Positions 11,426 through 22,715 of a DNA stretch of 64,000 nucleotides are shown piece after piece. Under the pieces are notes generated by a model. It was not told the DNA's origin and made no database searches. It saw only the letters and a list, made by a program, of their open reading frames with translations. This stretch comes from Membranipora membranacea (lineage: Eukaryota; Bryozoa; Gymnolaemata; Cheilostomatida; Membraniporidae): assembly GCA_914767715.1 (NCBI GenBank), contig OU612069.1, forward strand, positions 26,907,387 through 26,971,386. Reading direction: 5' to 3'. Positions within the stretch are counted from its first letter, which is position 1. Every line of letters begins with the position of its first letter. The position numbers were made by a program, and so were the translations under genes.

Positions 11426-12633
11426 AATTTTGTGATAGGCAATGTATTAAAATTCACCCTGTGTAACACAATGCAACAAAATATTACGTATTATGATTGT
11501 AGGTTTTAGATGAACATGTAGGCTATAATATATGGCCTATATATGTGGCCTACATAGATAGCCTACAGATATAGCCTACATATACATATTCATTTTCGTA
11601 GCTGATGGAGATCGATCAAGTAAAAAGAGCATTTCGGTTTAAGTTGCAAGACAGTTTTACCTCTGAACACATGTTCAGGAAGACTTTCAACATTATATAG
11701 TGAGCGAGGATCTAACAAGAATCGAGCTGGTATAGCCTTGCAGAAAAACTTTCTAAACTACCTACATGATGTGTACAGTGAGTATTACACAATAAATGTA
11801 TCCATAAAACAGAATTGAACTCGAGCTTTGTTACCCATACCCTGTTCATTCTGTATTTTTGGGTTCGGGGTTTTGGGGTCTCTGGTCTATCTGTTGGGGT
11901 TTGGGGTTTTGTGGTCTGGGGGTTGGATTTATTTTTGTATTGGCAAAATGTGATTGGCAAAATGAAGGGATCCCTTTTAAATGAGCTGTTTTAAAGCTCA
12001 ATCTTGGAAACATGGAAGTTGTGTGCTCACCTACAATGCAATGAAATGATAAACAAACAGCTAGGTTCTAGAAAAATGATATTTGTGTCTGTCTGGGGTG
12101 TGTTACAAACCAAGGGCATAGAACCTGCCCTGCCCTTGACTGTTGTACAAACCCATCTCTAGACTTGGTACTTTTATGAAAACTTTGATTGGCCAAGGAC
12201 CTACCCACCTTGGTTGGTTTGGGGATAAGCATAATGAGGCCCCCGCTACAGAATTTACTTAGGATATAGACGAGTACAGAGTCTAGTTTCTTTATAACAT
12301 AAGGCGTTTTCTATGTGGGTTATGACACAAAAATGAAGTAATTTGCCAAATGGTGTGTTGGATTGAATGTATATCAGAGATAAAAGATTTATCCAACCAT
12401 TTGTTTGTTTGTGGAGCCACTCTCTGATGTTAATACATTCGTAGTGGTCCTTATCTTGATCTGCATGGATTATCAAGGGGCGAGTAATTCATTCCCTCAG
12501 TTCTTTAGCGTAGGCCACTATTGTGATTTGTCTTCACTGAATAGGCTACTCGGATAGTCAGGGAAGTTTCTCTGATGCCATCGGAGCGGCGTGGGATGCA
12601 ACTCTTTAGAATCATAACAGCTTGTCGGTACCA

Positions 12634-12658
12634 TGATCTTTATCACCGATAAAGATCA
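12634..12658. repeat. Perfect short hairpin
   Basis: TGATCTTTATC, spacer acc, GATAAAGATCA: 11-bp perfect arms around a 3-nt loop, just upstream of the HECT exon acceptor. It may be chance in AT-rich DNA or the relic of a palindromic element; GATA-like sites occur on both arms. Confidence 0.7.
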
Positions 12659-13204
12659 CTGATTTATGTCGAGACATATTCTTCTTCTTTTTTCATAGGT
12701 GGTCGGAGAAGACATGGGATGGTTACTCTGAGGCTAGAGAGTGTTCTTCAGTTTGCTACTGGCTCCGGCACTGTACCAGTTCTAGGCTATGATTTACAGC
12801 CATCAATTGCTTTCACGCGTGACAACTATCTAAGTCTACTGCCAACAGCCAACACGTGTATTAATAAAATGTAGCTGCCATGTCCAAGAGAAGTTGTAAA
12901 CAACAACTTTAATAACGAGGATATGTTTAAATTTTGGGATGCTGCAATCAGCAGCAACTATTTTGGAATAGTTTAGATGACTTTTAATTTCAAAGACAGT
13001 GATGCAGTGATGAATTGAAATTAAACCCCTTTGACTTGACACTCTATTTATTGCATAAGAAAGTGGTTCATCCTGTCATTCTATTAATTGTATAGGAAAA
13101 ACTGTAAATGTAATACATATGTCGTTGTATAGACTCTAATGAAATTTTTTAACTGTTGAGGGTAAGCGAAAGGCCTGCTGAATGACTTGTTTCGTATATT
13201 TAAG

Positions 13205-13962
13205 ACAGTTAAACTTTATGGAAGAAGATTTGACTGCATCTTGGCAGTGGGAACCGGTGACCATTTGGCTGTTGAAGGTTGGTATGATGGCCTCCATCTA
13301 GATTTAGCCAAGTAATTAACAACAGTCAGTTTTGACTTTATTTGGTGATATTGTTCTATGAAACCTTTAAAACTTTAAATCGAAATGTTTTTTTGGAAAT
13401 GACCTGGCAGCATTTTATGTGGCAGCATGGTTAATACTAATCAATCTTTAAACTTTAAATGAAAGTTTATGATAGGTATAATCATGAATTAGCGAAAAAC
13501 GTCTTTGGAAGAGTCTGAATTTCAATTACCAGATTAAATTTAAATTTAAATTCAGCAAGTCTAGCCCAAGACTCCAACATTGGTGTTGATGCATTTATTT
13601 TGGTCCATGTAACTATTCATGTAGCTAGTCTTAGAGCTCAGATGTGGATCATGATTTCAAGTGGATCTATGAACACCATTCTGTAGGGAAAGTTAAATGT
13701 TAATAATAAAGTAAATTTCACCATTTGTATTGACAAACATGAATGGTATTACACTTGTATTTATTTGTGTTTGAACATCACAGGTACCCCTGCGTGGAAA
13801 GAAGCTTTGGATGGGAACGAGTTTCTGGAGAAAGTAAAACCTACCACAAAGCCAGATGCCACTGTCGAGAAGGGCCTCCCTGAGAGCATTGACCCTGACA
13901 CACTACGCACATTCAAACTAGATCCAAAGAGGACTCTCCTATCGAGGATAGTTAACTTGTAA
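13205..13962 (+). CDS. Two terminal exons of an unrecognised gene
   Basis: Exon 13205-13277 (after tatatttaag) reads TVKLYGRRFDCILAVGTGDH and ends in phase 1 before gttggt. Exon 13784-13962 (after catcacag) starts in phase 1, reads GTPAWKEALDGNEFLEKVKP and ends RTLLSRIVNL before TAA. The phases match and the codon content looks real, but no family was recognised. It may be the 3' end of the HECT-containing locus in an alternative transcript that skips the HECT exon, or a separate gene whose upstream exons were missed. The first acceptor is weak. A TTAATAAA lies about 300 bases downstream near 14264. Confidence 0.45.
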
Positions 13963-15239
13963 ATTAAGGAAGCAGCGGCAAGTGTGCAGTCTGCAAGTGT
14001 ACCAAATGTGTTGTTCGATGAATTACATTCCTATTTATGACAATGTATTATGATATGTTTGACAGTATATACATGGTAACAACCCATAAACCGTACTGCC
14101 AACATCGTGTCCTATCAAGATAGGTCTTGTAAGACATTGTAAATCTGTGCTGTAGCTATGTACCATATGCAGTTTTGAATTGACATTGCTAAATATACTT
14201 GCGGAGGGACGTTACATTTGGGGTTTTGATCCCCCTGTGTGGTGGCCTACCTGCTATCCATTTGTTAATAAAAAAAAACCACGTAAGTCACATTCCTGTA
14301 ATTACCTTAACATTATTCCATTCATAATGGAGACATATGTGTCAGTGGTTTGGTCTTGTTGGGCAATGCACATACTCTGTTGTGTTAGATTCTTATGTCT
14401 TATCAATGGTCGTGAATCTCGGCTCTCATAACTGATGATTAGGTGGCAGGGATGGTCATATATCAATGGATTCGTCTTCAGCATCTACCTCATAGTGTTT
14501 CCACATACTATTACTTTGCTCTGTAGATTCTCTAGAGGGCGGAACAATATTCCGTCATAGTACTCAGACGCAGTCGAAATGCATCAAAGCGTACTACATT
14601 CATGAGGTGAGAATGTGTTGTTCTAAGTTGCAAGCAACACCTATCGCGCTTTCCAGACATATAGGGCCCATCGTTTGAAAGAGTTCAACTGCGGAACATT
14701 CTGTTGCGTTATCTAAAGACTATGATCAAGCATCTTATTGAACATTTACCACATTTGACTTAACTTGATAAATAGTTTTCTTCACTTTTGTTTTTTTGTG
14801 CTTGAATCTCAAAGGCTCAGTTGAATATATATAATATATATATATATATGAATTTATTTTGTCAGTCACGTAAGTCTAAAATTATCTCATTAATATTATT
14901 GTATATTTTTAGGGACTCCAGATATAAATTTAATTTTGGAGCAACGTGATTACACTCATTATTTTTACATCCCTTTCATGTATCAAATGAAGAAAAGATA
15001 GTAATGAAGCTGCTAGTGAAGGCAGCAAACAAAGAAGCGGGCCTCCCGCGGGACCACGATGAATGTAGGTTAAAACATGAATGTATGACTTGTTTTCTGT
15101 TGAGACTCAGTTGTGCCAATTTTGACTTTACGTGATTGATTTTTATCGATTTCTTCATTCATAGTCTGGTTATGGATATAATGGGGGAGGTAACCAATTA
15201 TTTTGTTCAAGATAGAAATAATTTAATAAATTTGAAATG
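13963..15239. other. Intergenic with TA microsatellite
   Basis: No gene recognised. A TA dinucleotide tract lies at about 14826-14850. The remaining open frames are short and unsupported. Confidence 0.55.
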
Positions 15240-16900
15240 CATACAAAAAGGCTATCCTTCAACTGGCTGAAACCTGCAGGGATCAAACTTGTGAAGGCCG
15301 CCCAATGGGTAAAGTGTGTTTTCGATATTTGCAAGAATATTGCATCAGTTGTACGTGGAATCATAGCATTAATGCAGCAGACCAACCACACAGTACCAGA
15401 TGTGCACTTTGGAAAGTTGTTGAGCTAGTGAAGCAGACAGTCTGCAACATCAACAGCCATCACACTGCTTTCAGAGAAAATGGGCGTCAATAAGCCAGAA
15501 ATGGTTCATTCAATATTCGCATCTTGGTATGGTAACAATGACTGGGGAAGGGTATCATGCTTCAGCTGGTGATATTGAGTAGAAGACAATGGTCAAAGGT
15601 CAAGACACATGAGAAGTATGCCCAAGTATATAGTAGGCAGCAGGCCTATTAAGAACTTCTACAAATATTATGAGAGATACTCAATCGAAGATTGGCAATC
15701 ACAAACTTCTGACAAGGTCTCCTCATTCCAAACATTGAGGCCGATTCCAATAGCCTGGCTGATTTGAGGGACACTATAAACCAGATTGTAAACCTCGCAT
15801 GAATGCCATCAAGTTTTACTGATAGCATGCATAGTCTAAAACTATCAACTAATCTACATAGGATCCCAGCCAATCATATAATGCAACATCTAATCCCGAC
15901 CACACTTGAGAAATTCAAAACTGCATGGCAGCGTGACCAACACTCACATCTTATCAGATAATGACAAGCATGGTAAACATTATGTCGCTGGAATAATTAT
16001 TAGAAAAGTGTCTGAAATGTACGCCAGGTTAAAAAAATCTTAGTAATGATGAGCTGGAAGGACATGTTGTCAATGACAGTGCTATGGCTAGTAAAGACAA
16101 CAAGGAACCGTTCTGAGATCTCTGGGAGCTACCTCAAAGCAAGATGCATCATTATGAGTATGTTTAAGCTTTTGGACAGCATTAATATATAGACCTACCA
16201 ACATTTCACTCAACTTAAAACTAGTGTACTCTCAAAATCTAATACAATGTAGAGTTGATGATCATTACTTCCGTCTATTTTTCAGGTATGATGAGAAAAT
16301 GGCCAGCATGTTATGCTGATGGGAACATCAAAACAGCCGAATGTAGAAAATGTGGTAAGCACTAAATCAAAGTTAGGCGGTGCTGAATGCAACTCTGGTT
16401 AACTCAATAAAAGATGCAGTGGAAAATTTATTCTTATATTTAATTTTAACATTTTATTCAAACATTGATCTCCCTATCCCTATGGAGAAGTTTTGTGTCA
16501 AAACCTATCTTGGAGATGTTGTGTCTTTGATATTGATCTTGCTTGATATTGTGGCAAAAATGTGTTGTAAACCTGCACTGATGTTGACTGTTGCGAAAAA
16601 AAGATGTATGTGCGTGTTTATTTTCAACATCAGTTCTGATTTTATTTTCAGTGCATCAGGGCTGCAGTTTGTATAAAATATTGATCAATAGTAGTGGATT
16701 ATCTGCTGCTGTTTCTGATATTAGCATTGAGCATCAGAACAGAAACATCACACAACTGGCATTATCCTATTTTAGGTACAGCTCTTCATAAAGGGAAGGA
16801 GGAGAAGCTGGAGAAGAGAGGAATTGAGAGAGCTAACATGAAAAGGAATCCTCAGTATGCTCTAGACCAGCTAAAAGCTGCAGTATATGTATGGCCGCAA
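15240..16900 (+). mobile_element. P-element/THAP9-like transposon, copy A (decayed)
   Basis: Three blocks are shared with copy B (18010-19590) in the same order and orientation: 15240-15660 (containing gcagacagtctgcaacatca), a short block near 16100-16160 (from aaagacaacaaggaaccg), and 16290-16880 (MMRKWPACYADGNIKTAECR, then KGKEEKLEKRGIERANMKRN). The part of the catalytic domain recognisable in copy B is missing here, so the copy is internally deleted. At 16353 a GGTAAGC follows TGTAGAAAATGTG and at 16772-16778 ATTTTAG precedes the next block, which looks like a retained intron of about 420 bp in the transposase gene. Multiple stops interrupt the blocks. The assignment to P/THAP9 rests on copy B. 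Confidence 0.6.
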
Positions 16901-18009
16901 ATGTTTTTTGCATCTAGGTTTACCAATGTCCTAGTACCTTGAAATAACTTTTATGGTTTGATTGCATTCACCACAATGCACAAGGATGCTTTTGTGCCAA
17001 ATGCACATTGGTAGGGCTAGATGTAGAGAATTTTTGCTGTGTACATTGATGGCCCATTCCTAAATCGTAATTATGAAAACATTTGTTAATTATAGTATAA
17101 ACAACTTGTTGAAATCTAGTGGTTCTTCGGTATTCAAAGCGGTTAATGGATGAAGATGTTTAGATCAATTACGGGGTGAATCAATGTTTTTGTTGGCCAT
17201 TCAATGGTAACAGATGTAACCAATAATAGATATTTTGCTGTTTTTATACCGCAGACTGATTCATACTAACTCTGCCGACCCAGATTTTGTTGTTCAGTGT
17301 TAGAGAAGACGCCATTCCAGGCAGCCACCATTAATAGCTTTCTCTAGCCGAATTGCCATGTCAACAAATTTCACATTTCAAGTTCCATAAATTTATATAT
17401 ATATATATATATCATATTAACGCAACTGCTATATTGACAATTTACCATTTTATGGAGTTAAAACTACCACACTACTACACTAAACAGAAACCTAACACTC
17501 TCTGGTAAAAACGCTAGAAGGTATGTCTTTATTTTATCCTTTTGTGATGTCACATGTTTACTACTACTGGAGATTTATCTGTGTGTAAATGAAACCTTGC
17601 TTTAATTTTTTTTGAGCTACTTCTTTTGATTTTAAATGTGACAAATCTGATCAACACATTTTACCATCTTACCATACATAATGGTTTGTACCCTTATTGT
17701 ATTTTGTGATTTTAAGCAATATTTTACAATTTTAACATACTTTTATTGCACCACATTTATTATATTTACATTATTTTAGTGTCACGAGTAAATAATACCG
17801 AGGTCGAGGTCACAAACCCAAACTCACAACCCGTACAGTATTTGCTACTCCGTGAACTTAGCCAAAAAACACTAGGGAGCTGTTACACTAGATATGCTTA
17901 AGTTTTTCATCTGTAACTAGTAGCTCAGAAAGCAAATTTTAATTCTCGTTCGATTAAAATTTTACCCCTTGACCAACTTGTTGTTTTTAACTTCGCATTG
18001 AGAAATGTA
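16901..18009. other. AT-rich spacer between transposon copies
   Basis: No gene seen. Contains an AT microsatellite at about 17396-17414 and long AT-rich runs around 17590-17770. Nothing else was recognised. Confidence 0.55.
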
Positions 18010-19590
18010 TTTCGAAAAGCATACAACAAAAACGGTTGAAACATGAAGGGATCAAACTTGTGTAGGTGGCCCAATGGGTGTACAGTGTGTTTACAATATT
18101 TGCAAGAATGTTGCATAAGTTATACATGGAATCATAGCAATAATGCGGCAGACCGGCAACACAGTACTAGATGTGCTCTTTGAAAAATTGTACGAGCAAG
18201 TGAAGCAGACAGTCTGCAACATCAACAGCCATCACTGCCTTCAGAGAAATTGTGGTGTCAGGAAGCCAGATATGGTTCATTCAATCTTCGCAGCTTGGTT
18301 GGGTGACAATGACGGGAAAGGGTATCATACTTCAGAGACATGGAATAGAAAACAATGGTCAAACTGGCCATGACACCTGAGGAAGTACCCCCAGGTATAC
18401 AGTAGGCGGCAGGCGTATGAGGGGCTACGATGAATGCTCTCATCATACCCCTATCATCTATACAATGCTGTCAACCCGCCTGGAACAGTACGTAATAAAG
18501 CCTACATCACCATGACTCTACACAATGGCATTCATTATGTTGTGTATCCTGCTGGTAAGGTCTTCCCATTTAAACGCCTGCTCCACATGTGGAAGTTACT
18601 TGTGAAGTCGATATTATTTGTCTTTGATTCTAACTATCAGGCGGCCCACCATGAGGCTATTGGGATATTTTTTTAAATACTACTGATCATGCCCGAAAAG
18701 ATGCTAACACCTCATTTCACTATTTTATCATTTATTATTATTTCATTTTTATAGTCAATCTGTTAATCTTTCTTATAATATATTATTATTATCTTATGCT
18801 GTACATTAAACTGAACTTTTTTGTCTTAAATTTCCTGAATTCAACTGAGCTATGGTAGCCAACACTGGAAAATATGTCCCTCGATGCAATATCCGGACAC
18901 CGAAGAACTACGAATAATGTTGTGTCCAACTGTGAAAGGATATAAAAAATTGATATAAGCATGATGAAATTGCTATGGCCATTGACAGAGCATGTTCTGG
19001 CACAAAGCAAAAGGTGGCCACAAATGAACTAGCATTCATGATACAGGGTCGAAAGCAACGCCTCACCGATCCGGTTGGACTTTATGCTACAACAGGAGCC
19101 TCTAGTGTCAAAATGTATCATTGCTTTTGGGACAGTGTTGAATATTTGCAGATGGCTGGATTCAGGGTACACTCAATTGTATGTGATGGGGAGCCAGCAA
19201 ACGGTAAGATGTTCAAACTTATGAAAGTGACTACCCTGAAGATGAGATAATGTTCAGATGCTACAACCGAATTGCTGACCGCCCGATATACTTCATATCA
19301 GACGAACCTCGTCTGGTCAAGACTACTAGGAACTTTTCTGAGAACTCTGGGAGCCACCTCAAGTCAAGATGCATTATGGTGAGTATGTTTAATCTGATAT
19401 GATGAGAAAATGTGATGCTGATGTGAACATCAAAATTGCGAAATGTAGAAAATGTGGTCAGTGCAAGTTTTCGCAGTGCAGAATCTTAGGTACAGCTCAT
19501 CATAAAGGGAAGGAGGAGAAGCTGGAGAAGAGACAAATTGAGGGAGCTAATATGAAAAGGAATCCTCAATATGCTATGTTGTAGCGAGTG
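18010..19590 (+). mobile_element. P-element/THAP9-like transposon, copy B (decayed)
   Basis: The stretch 18975-19400 reads NELAFMIQGRKQRLTDPVGL, then MAGFRVHSIVCDGEPANGKM with the D of CDG, then in another frame DRPIYFISDEPRLVKTTRN and NSGSHLKSR. This pattern of a searching/Asp block, CDG(A/E) block and FxxDxPHLxKxxRN block is typical of the P-element/THAP9 transposase catalytic domain (RNase H fold). A Cys-rich and lysine-rich tail follows at 19399-19584 (ECRKCG-type, then KGKEEKLEKR), shared with copy A. Frameshifts between 19230 and 19250 and several stops make it inactive. The N-terminal block 18010-18700 is shared with copy A but was not identified as a THAP domain. Termini and the 8-bp target duplication expected for this class were not found. 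Confidence 0.65.
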
Positions 19591-20227
19591 TTCTTCGATG
19601 GCCCTACAGGCCAGTTGAACGAAGCATTTAATAATTGCAACAGAAAACTGCCTGATACGATAAGAACCATGTGTGAGTAGGAAAAACAAGAAGGGTCAAT
19701 CAACAGCTACCATCAGTGCCAGACCAGCAGAGATACAGGAGTCAACATATGAGCAGAAAGGCAATGCTTATGTTATTTATAACATTAACAATTCCTTTTT
19801 TTCTTCTGAGATGGGATGGTTGCTGACCTCAAAGTGCTTCGAGCTAAACATGAAGCTAAACTTTTGTATGTGTATGCATGATGCGAAATCTCTTTGGATT
19901 CTCAGGTAACTCTTGAGCAAGAGTGTGGGTATGCAATGCCTTTGTGTGGCTATATTGCCTGGTATGCAATGTGCAATTTATCAGTTTAGACAAACTGAAT
20001 CTTTTTTTTAGTCCAAGGATTGGCTTAGCAGCCCCTGTTAGGGGGTCGCAATATCTGCATGATGCATTTGATGGAAGGAGGAGGTAGATAACGAATGATG
20101 CCCCAGGGATGACACATATCGTCTTCAAGATTAGCACCTTCCTCAGAGAGCAGTATGTTGGAAGATAAATACATATGGCTGCCCTATGGTGGTAGCTATT
20201 GAGCTTTCGGTATTGCTTTTAAACAAG
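19591..20227. other. Flank of the P-like copy, no gene recognised
   Basis: No supported coding region. Some sequence may belong to the transposon 3' part, since the copy B limit is approximate. Confidence 0.4.
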
Positions 20228-21553
20228 GCAAGGGCGGGAAGTACCTACGCCAGTTCGTGATTCGAGAAGGGCTGCCAGCTTACAATGAGGAGGGGGCCAG
20301 TTCATCTAGCACCGAAAATTGGTCCCTTCTTGAAAACTCTGCCATCAGTCCTATGAGTAAGTTTTACCACTTTTTTAGGTCTTTTTTTAGATAATTACCA
20401 AATCCAGTCGAGAGATGAACAGTGAATCTATGTTTTGCACTAGCGTAGCAGATTGGTAAACAATTTTGTTTTCCATGCTCGTAATCTATTCAGTTGTAAT
20501 TTTATTTTAAGTAGTGATTAAAATTTTCCATTCTGTATATGCTTGACCTTCAGCCTTAACTTTGAGTCGGTGATAAAAAAAATTGCTGCAAAGGGAGTCA
20601 CCCTTTTTGAATATTAAAACAAAAATGATAATAGTGCTACATTCTCTACCATGCCATGTAATGGTTGACTGCTCTTGTTCTAAGAGTGGCAACAACTGTT
20701 GATGCTTCCATGACTTTTTTTTTAGATAAAGACCATCACAGATTTGTAAATTTTACCTCCTCATCGACAGGTATTATTAGTGACATTTTTCAAATAGAAG
20801 AGCAGGCGACTATCAAGTGTATTGTGGGGATTGAATTTTGTTAGTGTTAAAATAAGTAGTTACCAGTAGCTTTGAGTAAATTCTGAAATCTCATGTTCAG
20901 TTGCCAGTATGGTTAGGGGACACAAGCTCATATCTTAATTTCTTCCATAAGGTCGACAACACATGCGGTAACTCAGTATAGAAAGCAGCTTCGACAAAAT
21001 CTAGGACTCTCAGCAACAAAGAAGAAACTGGTGGTGTACTTGCTACCTGCTAACTGTTCCCTTCTCATTGGGTCGGATATGACTCAGGGGGAGATATATG
21101 TCTTTCTATACACATTGCAGGTACATACTTCATTTAATCCCAATCGTTATTCAGATTGAGTTTGAATTTGTGGATCGGTAACTTCATGCAGCATAATTTA
21201 CTTATATACCAGAAAATGAGTGCCGACTGTATGGCTAGAATTCAAGATCGGTAAGAATGCGAATCTTCCTTTTCTATTATTTAACAATTATTCATTTTGA
21301 TACTATTTCTATTATTAGCATGCAGAACTGAATTTCAAACGACATCTATATTTGATACAGAACTGACTGTTACATATTCCTTGGTAATATCGACAATCAA
21401 CCGACTTTGATTCCAGAAGTGTTTTTCACGAGCTATTTAGCTCTTGGTACAATATACTGGGGTTGGCTGAAAAGGATCGATCAACCAAGATCAGAAACAC
21501 ATAAGCCCTTCCTCAGCATACCGCATGCTAAATCACACCAATGGAAATGCCAG
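20228..21553 (+). CDS. Exon chain of an unrecognised protein
   Basis: Candidate exons 20228-20356 (129 nt, KGGKYLRQFVIREGLPAYNE), 20726-20770 (45 nt), 20952-21120, 21213-21250 and 21361-21553. The last three join exactly in frame: KKLVVYLLPANCSLLIGSDM and EIYVFLYTLQ, then KMSADCMARIQDR, then TDCYIFLGNIDNQPTLIPEV and THKPFLSIPHAKSHQWKC. Donors (gtacat, gtaaga, gtaagc) and acceptors are good. The first two exons are both phase 1-1 but do not join in frame to the third, so an exon is missing between them, or they belong to another transcript. Hydrophobic and aromatic content suggests a folded domain; I do not recognise the family. It may continue into the NHL-like stretch immediately downstream. 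Confidence 0.55.
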
Positions 21554-21679
21554 GTAAGCAGCAGATCTAGGACATCAGATATAAAAATAAACCTGGGCAA
21601 CTCCAGCACTGCTCAAACCAACAAAGAAATGATGTCTTGTTTGAGTTAGAGCTTGAAAAATTGTAATTTTGGTGTATAG

Positions 21680-21965
21680 ATAAATTCCTTAGTTACTCCT
21701 GGTGACTACATGGTCATCTACACTATCACAGAAAGCAGTGTGTACCATATGACAGAGGATGCGTATAAAATTGGAAATATTCTCTTCAGTAAAATCCACA
21801 GATGGCATTAAAATGTCACTCAAATCCGGGTCAGCAGAGGAGCATGGATTTAGGGGGGAGGTCAAGGATCAGGCCAGGTTTGATGGCATAACCTCCTTCA
21901 TCCAGCTGTCTACCACTGATGTGCTTGTAGTTGATGGGGATAATCACTGCTTCAGTGGTCTATGA
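21680..21965 (+). CDS. NHL-like repeat segment, frame broken
   Basis: After an acceptor at 21678-21679 one frame reads LVTPGDYMVIYTITESSVYH to a TAA near 21808. A second frame then gives STDGIKMSLKSGSAEEHGF, VKDQARFDGITSFIQL and DVLVVDGDNHC. The spacing G..D..ARF-x-GITSF-x9-VLVVD-x2-NHC matches the NHL beta-propeller repeat, in which the strand VLVVDxxNHCIR is the hallmark. The frame change near 21785-21800 and the TGA at 21963-21965, where a basic continuation would be expected, indicate either an unrecognised intron or decay. NHL propellers bind proteins or RNA in TRIM-NHL and other proteins; the partner here is unknown. Confidence 0.5.
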
Positions 21966-22715
21966 ACAGAAGCCACAGGTTAGCGAATGACTGTCACCAC
22001 TATTTACTGTTAGTGCTCACTGTAGTGGTATTATGTATCATAGGTGAGACCAGCTTACACAGGCAAGCGATATGATAGGAAACACCATAGAAAAACGTGC
22101 AATATTGTCACAACACACAGATTTCACACATTCGCTGCCTATTTCTGTGTATGAATTAATGCCGTGGGATTATTATAGGCTAAGATAGCTGTTCATGATA
22201 TGGATTAAAATCGGATCTTGCTAATGAGTAGCTAGACGAAATAATTATTATTATTTTTCATTGACTATAATCTCTTATTTGTTCAGGACTTTTACTGTAA
22301 CAGTTTATCAAACTTTTATAGGAGACTCATCAGCAAGAGCGTTCGAGGCAGAAAATCAGATAAATAGACATTATCCGTGCTTCTGATATAAGGCGTGCTA
22401 CAGAGTGTACTTCCCTCGGGAAACCAAAGTTTGTGACCTTGAAAGATCGTCAGAATGCTATTGAGTAGACCAATCGATGGGAGGGCAGAGGGCATTGCAG
22501 TATTTCAAAATCAGAATGCGAGTAAAGGAATATTGCTGTAATATTAGTTTTCAAGGACCTTAGACTGTCTGCCAATCATAATCTATTTAGCTGCATCCAT
22601 CAACTAGGGATGGTAAGAGTTGTTCGCACACTTGGTTTTTCTCTACACACAAAATTACATGCATTGCGCAGTATTTTCTAAGGCCACAGCAATAATTATT
22701 TTTTCTTGATTTTAG
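21966..22715. other. Probable intron or intergenic, nothing firm
   Basis: One open patch at about 22355-22467 (IIRASDIRRATECTSLGKPK) looks weakly like coding sequence, possibly a LINE ORF1 scrap, but no domain was recognised. The rest shows no feature. Confidence 0.35.

Larger units (their letters stand above)
9671..12976 (+). pseudogene. Multi-exon gene with acidic tandem exons and a HECT C-lobe; in-frame TAG after the catalytic Cys
   Basis: A candidate first exon starts with ATG at 9671 (MTEHTLYGINPTKFVLVLHR) and ends at 9788 before gtgagt. Possible exon 9950-10032 follows, then three related exons 10254-10349, 10636-10734 and 11178-11270, a weak candidate at 11602, and a last exon from 12699. 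The last exon reads LQFATGSGTVPVLGYDLQP and LPTANTC, matching the HECT E3 ligase C-lobe; the Cys of TANTC is the ubiquitin-accepting position. Four codons later comes TAG (12872-12874); the same frame then continues with NEDMFKFWDAAISSNYFGIV to a stop at 12974-12976, still HECT-like. The HECT N-lobe was not found, so the ligase is incomplete. The junction between exons 9671-9788 and 9950-10032 is out of phase in the frame that fits downstream. The most cautious reading is a decaying member of the expanded G2E3-like HECT family of invertebrates; stop readthrough or assembly error are alternatives. Confidence 0.6.

Noticed and set aside
14826-14850. TA-rich tract as an origin or regulatory element
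   Set aside because: Simple dinucleotide microsatellite, like those at 4459, 17396 and others in this AT-rich sequence.
22355-22560. Possible LINE ORF1 piece
   Set aside because: A short open patch with only vague resemblance; not enough to name.
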